A stretch of 45,845 nucleotides of DNA from a virus. This document shows, one piece after another, positions 24,697 through 34,100 of the stretch. A program made the translations under genes and the position numbers. Each line of letters opens with the position of its first letter. Position 1 is the first letter of the stretch. The notes under the pieces are model-generated. The model was not told the origin of the DNA. It ran no database searches and saw nothing but the letters and a program-made list of their open reading frames with translations. The stretch covers positions 5,024 through 50,868 of IMG/VR virus record IMGVR_UViG_3300028388_001884; one strand, written 5' to 3'.

Positions 24697-24957
24697 ATGA
24701 ATCCAATAGAGAAGGTTTTAGAGACTTTAATGGATAAAGGGTATGATAAGGTTAGTGCATATTGGATAATGCAAATGAGAGGTATAACACCTAGTGCAAT
24801 AGAATTATTTGACCTAAGCATATTACCTTATTATGTAGATGAAGAATATATAAATAATCTTCGTGAAAAATGTAGAATAAGTAATCAAAAAAGAAGAGAA
24901 AAATCAGCAGAAGAATTTCTAATAGAATTAAACTATTGGAAACCTAGCTGGAATTAA
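24697..24957 (+). CDS. Small hypothetical protein
   Basis: 86 residues, not recognised. Helical, rich in aromatic residues, with a basic stretch (CRISNQKRREKSAEEF). It starts one base after the previous stop. No motif suggests a role. Confidence 0.55.
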   Translation: MNPIEKVLETLMDKGYDKVSAYWIMQMRGITPSAIELFDLSILPYYVDEEYINNLREKCRISNQKRREKSAEEFLIELNYWKPSWN

Positions 24958-24964
24958 TAATATC

Positions 24965-25474
24965 ATGGAAGAAGAAATAGGAAGAGAACCAACTCAAAAT
25001 GAAATAGTAGAAGCATGGACTCTTGTTACACAAGGAAGGAAGTTAGCAGCAGTTAAACTTATTCATCAAGCTACTAAATTAGAGTATGAAAATGAAGAAG
25101 GTCATACTTATAAAAAAGGTTGGGGATTAAAGAAAAGTAAAGAATTTGTTGATAATATTGAAAATCATTTAGATGTGGGAAAGTTAAAACAATCATATGT
25201 TATAGGTAAAACATTTGAAAATAAGAATACAGATATAGCACAAACTGTAGTTGGTTTTTCATTAAGAGATATTGAAGAACCAACAGGATATGTAGGTACA
25301 ATAGTAGAATCAAGTATTTCACAATTAGCTGCTTATCATATACTTACTGACCCACAATGTATTTTGGTTGAGAAAACTATCAATGATAAGAGAGTTTTTA
25401 TAGCAGGGCATTATTTCAGATTTAAAAAAGATATTGAAAACCCTGAATTTTATAAATCAATAATTAAACTTTAA
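24965..25474 (+). CDS. Hypothetical protein
   Basis: 169 residues, not recognised. The N-terminus is helical (EPTQNEIVEAWTLVTQGRKLAAVKLIHQATKLEY), the second half beta-rich (TVVGFSLRDIEEPTGYVGTIVE, CILVEKTINDKRVFIAGHYF). It precedes the possible anti-CBASS gene by one base. Function unknown. Confidence 0.55.
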   Translation: MEEEIGREPTQNEIVEAWTLVTQGRKLAAVKLIHQATKLEYENEEGHTYKKGWGLKKSKEFVDNIENHLDVGKLKQSYVIGKTFENKNTDIAQTVVGFSLRDIEEPTGYVGTIVESSISQLAAYHILTDPQCILVEKTINDKRVFIAGHYFRFKKDIENPEFYKSIIKL

Positions 25475-25475
25475 G

Positions 25476-25952
25476 ATGGATTTTAAACAAATAAGACAAG
25501 ACATCATGGTTATAGTGAACACCATAGAATCACTAACAATTAACTCAAGAGAATTATCAATAGCTAAAACATCAGCACAAAATGCTATGATGTGGTGTGG
25601 TACTTATTTAAAAGTATCAAAAACAGGAGATAATCCTTATGCAGAAAATGATGGTAAGAGAAAATCTGTAGAAGATATTAAACCATTATTTGATGCTACA
25701 GAACACATTTTTGTAAAGCAAGGAGCAAATCATATTGAAACAGTAGATATGATTAGAGAAGAAGTAGCTAAAGTAACTGATAATATTTTCAATTTCTTAA
25801 AAGACCCAAACAGTATAAATAGTTTAGAATTAGAAGAGGAAGAAGAAATGCTTGTTTTTCAAGCTATATTTAATTGTCATACTAGACTTACTGAAAGTAG
25901 AATGTGGTTAGGTATGGAATTAGGAAGAATTAGAGATGAAGAAAAATCATAA
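25476..25952 (+). CDS. Acb2-like cyclic-nucleotide sponge candidate, two hairpin repeats
   Basis: 158 residues. Two copies of a helical pattern of the Acb2/Tad1-hairpin (DUF7681-type) proteins are visible: SRELSIAKTSAQNAMMWCGTYLK (24-46) followed by NPY and KRKSVEDIKP, and NCHTRLTESRMWLGMELGRI (133-152). Acb2 proteins bind the cyclic di- and trinucleotides made by CBASS and so block that defence. Two repeats in one chain would be unusual. The gene lies near the end of the plus-strand arm, a common place for counter-defence genes. Assigned by recalled motif, not by search; a structural helical protein is the alternative. Confidence 0.45.
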   Translation: MDFKQIRQDIMVIVNTIESLTINSRELSIAKTSAQNAMMWCGTYLKVSKTGDNPYAENDGKRKSVEDIKPLFDATEHIFVKQGANHIETVDMIREEVAKVTDNIFNFLKDPNSINSLELEEEEEMLVFQAIFNCHTRLTESRMWLGMELGRIRDEEKS

Positions 25953-25958
25953 TTAATT

Positions 25959-26163
25959 AAACTCTTTGATTGAAGATAAACGATAATGGAAATCCCTTTA
26001 TAATTAGTGTTAAACTTGTGTGGGAGAGCAAATCAAGTCATTATTAAACTGAATCAGCAGTTGTGTTTATTCGAGATATAGTGAAAGTAGGTACAATTAA
26101 AATATCCTAGGTGAGTACTGATTTATTAACTATCCCAACTGATATTTGGGCAAAGAGTTTTTT
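25959..26163 (+). ncRNA. Candidate structured RNA with paired ends
   Basis: About 205 bases with no convincing frame. The ends pair perfectly over 10 bp, AAACTCTTTG (25,959-25,968) with CAAAGAGTTT (26,151-26,160), followed by a T run (26,158-26,163). Inside are several local helices: ACTTG with CAAGT then CATTA with TAATG, AACTG with CAGTT, ATAGT with ACTAT, and a CCCAA/TTGGG hairpin at 26,134-26,150 directly against the closing helix. It lies between the Acb2-like gene and a 54-codon gene, so it could be a free RNA with its own terminator or a leader that controls the small gene. No known class recognised. Confidence 0.5.
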
Positions 26164-26179
26164 AAAATAAAATATTATT

Positions 26180-26344
26180 ATGACAAAAGAAGAATTAAAA
26201 AATTACAAACCACCAAAAAATTATCAAGGTTTAAAAAACTATCCTTATTCGATTAAACATTGTCCTGGATATGATGGTTATATACCTGATAATTTAAATC
26301 ATGAAATATGTAAATATTGTGGTAATATTAACTATTATCATTAA
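26180..26344 (+). CDS. Small zinc-binding protein
   Basis: 54 residues. Cysteines in KHCPGYDGY and EICKYCGNI (C28, C44, C47) with nearby His could bind zinc. Rich in Tyr, Asn and Lys. It is the last gene of the plus-strand arm, has an A/T-rich leader (AATATTATTATG), and is followed by a strong terminator, both of which support it. Function unknown. Confidence 0.5.
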   Translation: MTKEELKNYKPPKNYQGLKNYPYSIKHCPGYDGYIPDNLNHEICKYCGNINYYH

Positions 26345-26361
26345 AAAAAAGTAATTTATAC

Positions 26362-26402
26362 AACAAAGCCATTGATATAGTGTCAATGGCTTTGTTTTTT
26401 TT
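26362..26402 (+). terminator. Strong terminator at the convergence of the two gene arms
   Basis: AACAAAGCCATTGA (26,362-26,375) and TCAATGGCTTTGTT (26,383-26,396) form a perfect 14-bp stem with a 7-base loop, followed by a T run to 26,402. It ends the plus-strand arm. On the minus strand the stem is the same but the T run is weaker, so it may also slow transcripts of the virion arm. Confidence 0.9.
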
Positions 26403-26414
26403 CTCTGATACCGT

Positions 26415-26555
26415 TTATTTTTCTGATGTAATATCATCAACAGTATCAACAATCCCAGCTACTTTTTTAGCAAGTTTAGGATTGTTTCTCAGCACCAGGT
26501 AGAATATTACAGCACCTGCTACTCCACCTAATATTAATCCAGATATAAAATCCAT
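26415..26555 (-). CDS. Small glycine-rich membrane protein
   Basis: 46 residues (start 26,555, stop 26,415-26,417). Residues 2-22 are a glycine-rich membrane helix (DFISGLILGGVAGAVIFYLV), followed by a basic amphipathic helix (LRNNPKLAKKVAGIVDTVDD), much like YtxH-type or small holin-like proteins. It is the last gene of the minus arm. A role in lysis or in the host membrane is possible but not shown. Confidence 0.5.
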   Translation of the reverse strand: MDFISGLILGGVAGAVIFYLVLRNNPKLAKKVAGIVDTVDDITSEK

Positions 26556-26580
26556 AGTCTCAGTATTTTAAAGTTAAGTA

Positions 26581-26588
26581 CAAAGATA
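26581..26588 (-). promoter_or_regulatory. Possible Bacteroidota -7 promoter element
   Basis: On the minus strand TATCTTTG matches the Bacteroidota -7 consensus TAnnTTTG, 25 bases before the small membrane gene start. No clear TTG -33 element lies at the expected distance, so this is weak support for a separate promoter for that gene. Confidence 0.3.
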
Positions 26589-26592
26589 CAAA

Positions 26593-29500
26593 TTAATCTT
26601 GATACTTTTCTACTTTTCTTTTCTTAGTAGGTTTTAATGAACCATCAGGATAAAAGTATTTTTTAATTGTAGGAAACTCTTTTCTTAATTTTCTTTGTAT
26701 TTTTTTCTCAATCTTATCTTTAGAATATTGTGGATACCTTTTTTCATATTGTTTTCTAAGTTCAAGTTTTCTTTCATTTCTTTGACTCTTTCTTTCATCT
26801 TCAAGTTTATCAAAATCACTTCTATATATTCTATTAATAGGGTCTTTAAGTTGATAGTCTTGATTCATAGTTCTACCAAATCCTAATGTGAAATCACTAA
26901 GACCTTTTGGTACTATTGTTTTACCAAGATTAACAAGGATTCTGTTTTTACCTTCATTTGGTCCTCTTTGATAATTACCATTATTATATTGTTCAATGAA
27001 AGAATTTAATAAGAATTGATGTTTATTATAAGTACTTGTCATTGAACCAGATAAGAATGTTTGACTTAAAGCTGCTGGGTCATTCATAAGATTAGCATCA
27101 CTAGCAAATCTTGTTAACATGTTTTCCAGAAAGTAATAAAATGCTACATCAGGTTGATTGATATATCTTTCAGCAATATTGTTATCAAGAGGATTAGACC
27201 AATCAAAATCTTCAGTACCTTTATCATCTTTGTATTTTTCTTCTTCGTCTTCATCTGGAAATAATGTAGCATTTACTAATACTTTTAACATTAATAAAGT
27301 AAGTGTAGTACTTGCTTCTGTTAATAAGAATTGTAATCTAGCCTTATTCTTTTCAAATTCATCTGTAGTTTCACCATCCATTTGCTTAAATCCAGCAACA
27401 TCATTAATTAAATCATTTGATAAATATCTTTTACCAAATAATAAATCAGTTCCTTGTTGTACTGTTTTAACACCTGTAGCAGCACCAATTCTAACTATAC
27501 CAAGACCAAATTGTAAATCAAAAATACTTTTCTGAATATCTTTTAATAAGTTTCTTAAATAATTTCCTTCTTCAGCTATAAGTTTTCTATGTTTTTTATA
27601 TCCTAAATAAGCACCAGTTAAACCTGCTGCCAATAATGGTGATACTAATATACCTGCTCCAATTCCACCATACATTAAAGCTGTCATTGCTGATAATGAT
27701 ACAGCTTGACCACTTCTTCCACTTTCACCTAAACCACTTATAACACCATCTTTTTTACCATATCTTCTCATTATAAAAGCTGGTAGCCATGTTTTAAACA
27801 TCATCATTAAAGAACCTACAGATGTTTCTTTAATTAATGTAGAAGATGTACTTCTATAATCACCATTAATTCTAGCTATCATACTTGGTACAATACCAGA
27901 TTCACCAAATAAATCTACATATTCTTGAGAGTTTCTTTTAATCCATGTATCCTGATTCTCTTTAGTATCAAATTCTTCTTTGAGTTTCAAGTTACCATTA
28001 CTATCTAATTCAAAGGCAGGATGTGGGTCACTTGTATTGTTAACATCAAAAGCTGGTACAGTATTACCATTCTTATCTTTGATTAGTACATCACCCATCA
28101 TGGCAAGAATTTGTGGTCTCTGAATAGTTTTTTCCATTTCACCTACAATATGTAATGGATTGGATACAAATTTTAGTAATTTGTTTTGATATGCAGATTC
28201 TTTTATTCTATCTAATTCATTAGCTGAGTTCTGAAATATACCTAAACCATCAATTAATGTATTGGTAAGTTTATATTTCTGCTTCTCTTTTTTAGTTAGT
28301 TTTCTTCTAGCTATCTTCCATTTTCTAGTATAAGAAGCAGCTTTAGGATAATTACCTTCAGACCATTCAAGACCATCATTTTGTCTTCCTGCAATATTAC
28401 CCATAAACCAGTTACCAATTTGAGAAGGTACATTAAGACCTAATCCAACTAAGATATTAAGTTTGATAGCAACTGTTTCAAATAATGAACCTGTTGTAAC
28501 AACTTTACCTTTTGAGTCTCTGATTTGTTCTAATTCTTTGATGTCTTCAAGAGCTTGTTCTTTATTAGCTTCAGTTATATTCTCTTTAATGAAATTGATA
28601 GCTTTATTTAACTCTGCTATCATTTCTCTTTCATGAGTATCGAATACAGCACCAAAGTTCTTGTCAGACTTCTTATAAGTCATCCAGTTAGGTCTATTAT
28701 TTACACCATATAAATGCTTATTGATAAATGCTCTAACAACATTAATAGCATGTTTTTTTCTGTATCCATCACCAATCTTCTTGACTTTTTCAATCATGTT
28801 TCTAGCAAAGAGCATTTTAGTTTCAATCTCTTTTTTAGCTTTAAACATTTCTACATTTTCTAATTGACTACTCAATGTATCAATAAGGTCTAGTTTTTGT
28901 CCATCAAGAACACTTCTTTCAACCATTTGTCTAAATGCATCTTTAAGAACAAAACCAGGTTCAATATTAGGTATTTCTTTTATAATCATGTTTCTCATTG
29001 ATTCAGGTAAAGAATCAAGTGCATAAACTTGATTTACCTTTAAACCTTGAGCTTCAGCCATTGCAATCAATGGTTTCATTTTTTGTTCTATTACTTCATC
29101 AATACTTCTGATAGAACCTTGTAGTTTCATATCTTTATTGGTATCAACATATTTTGTAGTAGAAAAGACATTTTGGATTCTATCTCTAAGAGATTTACCA
29201 AAATAACCTATCATACCTAATAAATCAGTAGCATGTTGTTTATACATGTCATACTCATAGGTCAATGAATCATCCATAGATTTACTATCATTCTTAGAAT
29301 ACTTTCTGTTTCTATTGATATATTCTAAAGAATCTTCAAACATTTCCCATGCTTTATAAAGTGTAGGGTCAGAAGCAATCTCTGTTTCAAATTTAGTATC
29401 CATAAATCTATTACTCTTAGGTAAATAAGATATGTATCTCATATCACCAACTTCAGATGCAGTTTTCTTTACATTATCATTGTAATAAACTTTAGTTACA

Positions 29501-30432
29501 TTAGGAGTACCTGTAGCTTCATAGGCTTCAGCAAAAGCAAATGGAGACTCTGTATAATATTTTTGTAAAAAAAAGTTTCTATCAGTCTCTGGAAGATTTT
29601 CTATACTATCTACACCATTCTTTTTGAATAGTCTTGATTTGTACTGCTCCATAGAAATCTCAAAAGCATATATCTTATTTCTTTGGTCTTCAATCATCCT
29701 ATTATATATTCTTTCAGCAACTTGTCTGTTACCACTAGAACCAATTAAAGATTGAATAATTTCTTCTTTATAGTCTTCAGCTTCATCTCTTTTAAAAAAT
29801 GTACCAAAATTAGCTTGAAGTTCAGGGTCATTCATAAGTTCAGGTAATTTCCTGATGTCCATGAATGTAACATCTTGATTAAGTGTGTCGAATAATCTTC
29901 TACGAGATTGTTTAATTTGTGTATAATCTTGGATGTCTTTATTTTTCTTAAAGATAAGTTGTTCAATAGCATTGAAACTACTTTGTATTTTATTTTCAAA
30001 AGTGTTCCAGGAATCATTGTATTTTCCTGCTATCTTATTACCACCATTTTTGGTTTTTCTTTTGAAGATGTCATAACTAACAGTAGAGAATAATTTACCA
30101 AGAAAACCATCTGTATTAGTATGACCTAACTCTTTAAGTCTAGCTTCTAATTCTGGTTTTAATGATTTAAGTCTTTGTCTTAAATCGTATGTTTCTTTCT
30201 TACCTATAGTATCATCATAAGTCTTTCTAACAAACTTTTGTAATGGAGAAGATTTAGTATCACCATCAATAGGTAAAACTAAAGCAGATAACTCAGATAT
30301 GTCTCTGGCAACTCTTTCTAACCTACTTGCATCTTCATCAGCAGAATCATGAGCTTGATTTTTTATAGAAGCATCAATTTGTTCTAGTGTAAATTGTATT
30401 TCTTTAGCTTCTAATGCATCATCAACAGTGGA
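26593..30432 (-). CDS. Giant virion protein, C-terminal part (frame-broken)
   Basis: About 1,279 codons. The first ATG in this frame is at 29,862 (1,089 residues), but the frame is open and clearly protein-like for another 190 codons upstream (to 30,432) with no start codon; the peptide there (STVDDALEAKEIQFTLEQID and on) is helical like the rest. The gene at 30,411-31,175 supplies the missing start. Mostly charged coiled helices, with a Gly/Ala-rich hydrophobic stretch encoded near 27,600-27,715 (MTALMYGGIGAGILVSPLL) and another near 27,250-27,330 that could insert in membranes. In crAss-like phages the proteins around the virion RNA polymerase are packaged cargo injected with DNA; this one fits that class by position and size. 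Confidence 0.65.
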   Translation of the reverse strand, partial: STVDDALEAKEIQFTLEQIDASIKNQAHDSADEDASRLERVARDISELSALVLPIDGDTKSSPLQKFVRKTYDDTIGKKETYDLRQRLKSLKPELEARLKELGHTNTDGFLGKLFSTVSYDIFKRKTKNGGNKIAGKYNDSWNTFENKIQSSFNAIEQLIFKKNKDIQDYTQIKQSRRRLFDTLNQDVTFMDIRKLPELMNDPELQANFGTFFKRDEAEDYKEEIIQSLIGSSGNRQVAERIYNRMIEDQRNKIYAFEISMEQYKSRLFKKNGVDSIENLPETDRNFFLQKYYTESPFAFAEAYEATGTPNVTKVYYNDNVKKTASEVGDMRYISYLPKSNRFMDTKFETEIASDPTLYKAWEMFEDSLEYINRNRKYSKNDSKSMDDSLTYEYDMYKQHATDLLGMIGYFGKSLRDRIQNVFSTTKYVDTNKDMKLQGSIRSIDEVIEQKMKPLIAMAEAQGLKVNQVYALDSLPESMRNMIIKEIPNIEPGFVLKDAFRQMVERSVLDGQKLDLIDTLSSQLENVEMFKAKKEIETKMLFARNMIEKVKKIGDGYRKKHAINVVRAFINKHLYGVNNRPNWMTYKKSDKNFGAVFDTHEREMIAELNKAINFIKENITEANKEQALEDIKELEQIRDSKGKVVTTGSLFETVAIKLNILVGLGLNVPSQIGNWFMGNIAGRQNDGLEWSEGNYPKAASYTRKWKIARRKLTKKEKQKYKLTNTLIDGLGIFQNSANELDRIKESAYQNKLLKFVSNPLHIVGEMEKTIQRPQILAMMGDVLIKDKNGNTVPAFDVNNTSDPHPAFELDSNGNLKLKEEFDTKENQDTWIKRNSQEYVDLFGESGIVPSMIARINGDYRSTSSTLIKETSVGSLMMMFKTWLPAFIMRRYGKKDGVISGLGESGRSGQAVSLSAMTALMYGGIGAGILVSPLLAAGLTGAYLGYKKHRKLIAEEGNYLRNLLKDIQKSIFDLQFGLGIVRIGAATGVKTVQQGTDLLFGKRYLSNDLINDVAGFKQMDGETTDEFEKNKARLQFLLTEASTTLTLLMLKVLVNATLFPDEDEEEKYKDDKGTEDFDWSNPLDNNIAERYINQPDVAFYYFLENMLTRFASDANLMNDPAALSQTFLSGSMTSTYNKHQFLLNSFIEQYNNGNYQRGPNEGKNRILVNLGKTIVPKGLSDFTLGFGRTMNQDYQLKDPINRIYRSDFDKLEDERKSQRNERKLELRKQYEKRYPQYSKDKIEKKIQRKLRKEFPTIKKYFYPDGSLKPTKKRKVEKYQD

Positions 30433-31175
30433 CTATCAGAATCAAATTCATAGACAAATTTCATCATATCTATGAAATTTCTAGCTGCCATTAAATTATC
30501 CAGGGTAGGATTTTCTAATAAGATTTCATTGATAATATCTAAATCACTATTAAAGTATGCAAAGAAGTTATCAAGCACAGCATTCTCATTATCAAGATTT
30601 TTAATATCTCTTGAAAGTCGCTGTACTATTTCAGTAAATTCTTGTATTTGTTCTAAATCCTGCTTAGTTTTATTGGACATCTCTTCAAGTACTGCAATTC
30701 TTTGAGAGAAGTAATTTCTCATTTTCTTTTTATTCTCTAGGTAAAGATTGTAATTATAACCATCAGCAGAAGCAGGTAAGAAATCAAACATATAATCATC
30801 CTGAAAATCAGAAGGGTCAATACCCATTCTTTCTGCATCAGCCATTTGTATTTCTCTTGCTTCTTCTTCTCTATGTTTCTTAACAAAGGCATCAAGAAGT
30901 GAATTGGGAATGTGAATGTTAACACTAGTACCATTGTTATACCCGTTATTAACAGAAACAGGATTACCAAAAGATTTTCCATAATACTTTTTATTAATCT
31001 CATTAACTTTTCTTTTAGCGATTTCATAACTAGCTTTTTTATTTTTAACCTTACCACTAGGGTCAAAAGGTATGAATATTTCAGTATCTGTGACAGTATA
31101 TGATTTAGCATTACCTACAACCATAGATTTAATGTCATCAGTTATCTGTTTCTTATAATTTAATCTACAACTCAT
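30411..31175 (-). CDS. Giant virion protein, N-terminal part (frame-broken)
   Basis: 254 residues, starting two bases after the stop of the RNA polymerase gene (normal coupling). It has a beta-rich first part (SYTVTDTEIFIPFDPSGK) and long helices after. It stops just after YEFDSDSP with LLMMH. One base less or a -1 shift near 30,430-30,432 reads on into STVDDALEAKE of the C-terminal part, giving one protein of about 1,530 residues. No slippery heptamer is seen, so mutation or sequence error is more likely than programmed shifting. Confidence 0.65.
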   Translation of the reverse strand: MSCRLNYKKQITDDIKSMVVGNAKSYTVTDTEIFIPFDPSGKVKNKKASYEIAKRKVNEINKKYYGKSFGNPVSVNNGYNNGTSVNIHIPNSLLDAFVKKHREEEAREIQMADAERMGIDPSDFQDDYMFDFLPASADGYNYNLYLENKKKMRNYFSQRIAVLEEMSNKTKQDLEQIQEFTEIVQRLSRDIKNLDNENAVLDNFFAYFNSDLDIINEILLENPTLDNLMAARNFIDMMKFVYEFDSDSPLLMMH

Positions 31176-31176
31176 C

Positions 31177-34100
31177 TTAACATCTTTTTATATTATCTGG
31201 TAATAATGATACATCTGGTGTTCCAGTATCAGTATCAGGGTCTCCAAGTTCAGTAAATCCTGCATCAGGGTCTGAGAAATCATCATTCATTTGGTCTAAA
31301 GGTGGACCAAATATATCATCTTGTTTGATAACATGTTTAAACTCTTCCATTTCTTTTATACCTACTTCTTGTTTGATTTTCTTTTTATTTAGAACTTCAA
31401 CAGTAGCAAGTGATGTACCTAATATTTGTTCAGCTAAATTGTTTTCAACACCTGAGAACTTATTCAATAAAGCATCAAGTACTTTTTTGAATTTAGCAAA
31501 AATATCTATACCTGTTTTCTTATATGGTATAGCAGATGTTTCTTGTATGAATAATTGGTTGTTACCTAATGATACAGATAAGAACTCTTTAACATTCATA
31601 GCTGGATAAAGTACTTCTATTTCAAAGTCACTAAAACCTTGTGGCTGTTGAGTTTCTACAAATTTATTATATTTTTCAACAAATGAAGCATATTCAGTAG
31701 CATATTTTTTCTGAATCTTATTTCTATATTCATTGAACAATATATTTAATTGTACAACTTCTTTAGGTGCATTTTCAGTTAAGAGATTACCTTGAGTATC
31801 CATGTAAGGTTTTAATTCTCTAGTAGTTACACTATGAATAAATTCATGTAAAAATGTTTCAGCCATTTTAGGTTTCTTAGGATTGATAAATATTGTATTA
31901 GTATTATCACTTCTTCTAATATTAGCACCTCTTCCTGCCATTTCAGTATCAATAACTACATTAACATCTAACATTTTATCACCAAATATTTCAAATAATG
32001 TATTTGCTATTTCACTTAGTGATGGGTTATAAGTAAACTTATTATTCTTAATTCTTTCAAGAATATCTTTTACATTATCACCTGTAGAAATACTGAATAC
32101 TTTATTATCATTTTGTTGTCCTGGTATATTAGCAAGTGATTGTTGCAGACTTGGTGTAGATTCAACAGGTTCAGGTTTTTTGATAATAGTATTCATATTA
32201 CTACTGTCATAGTCATATTCAGCCATACCAAATTCACCTAATACATCAATCTCTTTATACTGATTACCATTCACTACTTTATATAATGACCATTTAGATT
32301 GTTTAAGTTTCTCTTTAGTTTTGTTCTTGATAGACACATACTTAGGATATTCATCCATTTTTTCATTAATCCATAATTTACCATCTTTAACAGTTCTCTT
32401 AAAGTCTTTAGGTAATTGAGTAGCAAATTCTGGATTGTTCTGGAAGAACTGCTCTGTAAAATTCTTTAATCTATCTCTACTAGACCAATTAGATACTAGG
32501 GTATCATAATTCTGTAAAGCTCTTGTTACATTATTAGCTCTAGGATGGTCTAAACTATCATAATATTCAATAGGTATAAATCTATGGAACTCAATAGCTT
32601 CTCTTACAATACCACCTGATAAATGAGAATAAGCAACTAATTCCTGTGCTAACATTCTTGTAGTATATGGTTGTCCATTTCTATCTGGTAATGGTATATC
32701 TTGTATTAATAATTCTTTAAAAGCTGAGTGAAAATGTTCTTCACTTACATTAGCAATCTCAGTATTATCAAACTTAATAAGACTAGGTTTACCATTTTCA
32801 CCTTTTTCATAAGATAAGTATGATAACAAGTTATTATTCTTAACTGTGTTAATACCTTTAGTGTCATCTTGTGAGTTAAGAATATTAGCTAAGTATGTAC
32901 TTAAAGAATCATTCTCTTCAGTATCCATAAACAAAGCACTCCTTTCTTCTGATGGTGTATCTAAAAATAAGTTATTTCTACTAGCAGCAGTTATAAACTT
33001 TTTCATTTCTTGGAAAATAGTTTCTTTGAGTTTTACTTCATTACCACTATATCCTGAAAGTTCTATAATATCATTAACTTTTCTATTTATGTAACTATCA
33101 TAATAAGGGAAGTATTTAAAGAATAGATTTCTACCTAATGATAAAGCAGTACCAATCATAGCTCCTTGATTTGTAGTAGGAGTAAAATATAACCCACCTA
33201 AATCAAGTTCACCTTGTTTTTCATCAAACTCACCAAGTAATTCAGTAGCATTAGCAAAATCATTATTTTGAGTAATATTCATGAATTTTTCAATGTTATC
33301 TTGTAACTCCCACATAGATTTACCAAGGTTAGACATATCAATTACATCTTGTAATTCCTTCATCTTTTTAGCATCTTGAATAAGTCTTCTGTATAACATC
33401 AATACTTCTTTCTGAAAATCACTTTCTATATTATTAGCTTTGATTTCATCAACTAAGTTTTTACCAGTAAAGTTTTCAGAATAACCTTCTTGTCTATCAT
33501 AAGTATGTATTAGGTCATCCATAATTTCTTCTTCAACTTGCTTACTAACAAATCCATTAAGTATTGCTTTTTCATTCTTTAATCTTGTAAAGTATTCTTT
33601 TATAATAGGTTGAGAATGTAATAAGTATGGAAGAGAATATTCTTCATAGTAAACTTGCTCACCATCTATGATAGCAGTTCTATGGAAAGGATTATTTTCA
33701 TCATAGTTATTTTTGTTGATTTGATTAACTTCAGCATCAATACCAAGTAATGATAATAAGTTATCTACAGCAACAGCATCTATATGTGTAATACCTACTC
33801 TACCTAAAATTTGTGCTTTTTCATTATCAGTTGCAGTATTTACTCTTTCATCTTGAACTTCAGCAGTATTTCTAACTAATTGAGATTCAATACTATTAGC
33901 ATTAGATTTAGCAATAGTTTGTCTTAATCCTAAAGTACCATTACTTACTACATTACCAATTCTAATATCAGCAGCAACCATTTCACCCATTTCATTTTCT
34001 TCTAATAATTGAATAGGTCTATTAGATTGTTGTGCTATAGAATTAAACGTTACACCTTTAGCATAGATACCAATTGCTAATGAACCTGTAGAACCAGAAA

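Noticed and set aside
25995-26095. Group I intron core (GAGATATAGT resembles the S element, AATCAGCAG the Q element)
   Set aside because: No matching R and P elements and no GACTA partner for P7; flanking genes are not interrupted.
26593-26630. PTKKRKVEKYQD as a nuclear localisation signal
   Set aside because: The virus infects bacteria; basic C-termini of this kind arise by chance in lysine-rich proteins.
29832-30017. Short minus-strand frame of 61 codons
   Set aside because: It overlaps the open continuation of the giant virion gene in another frame and has no protein-like character.
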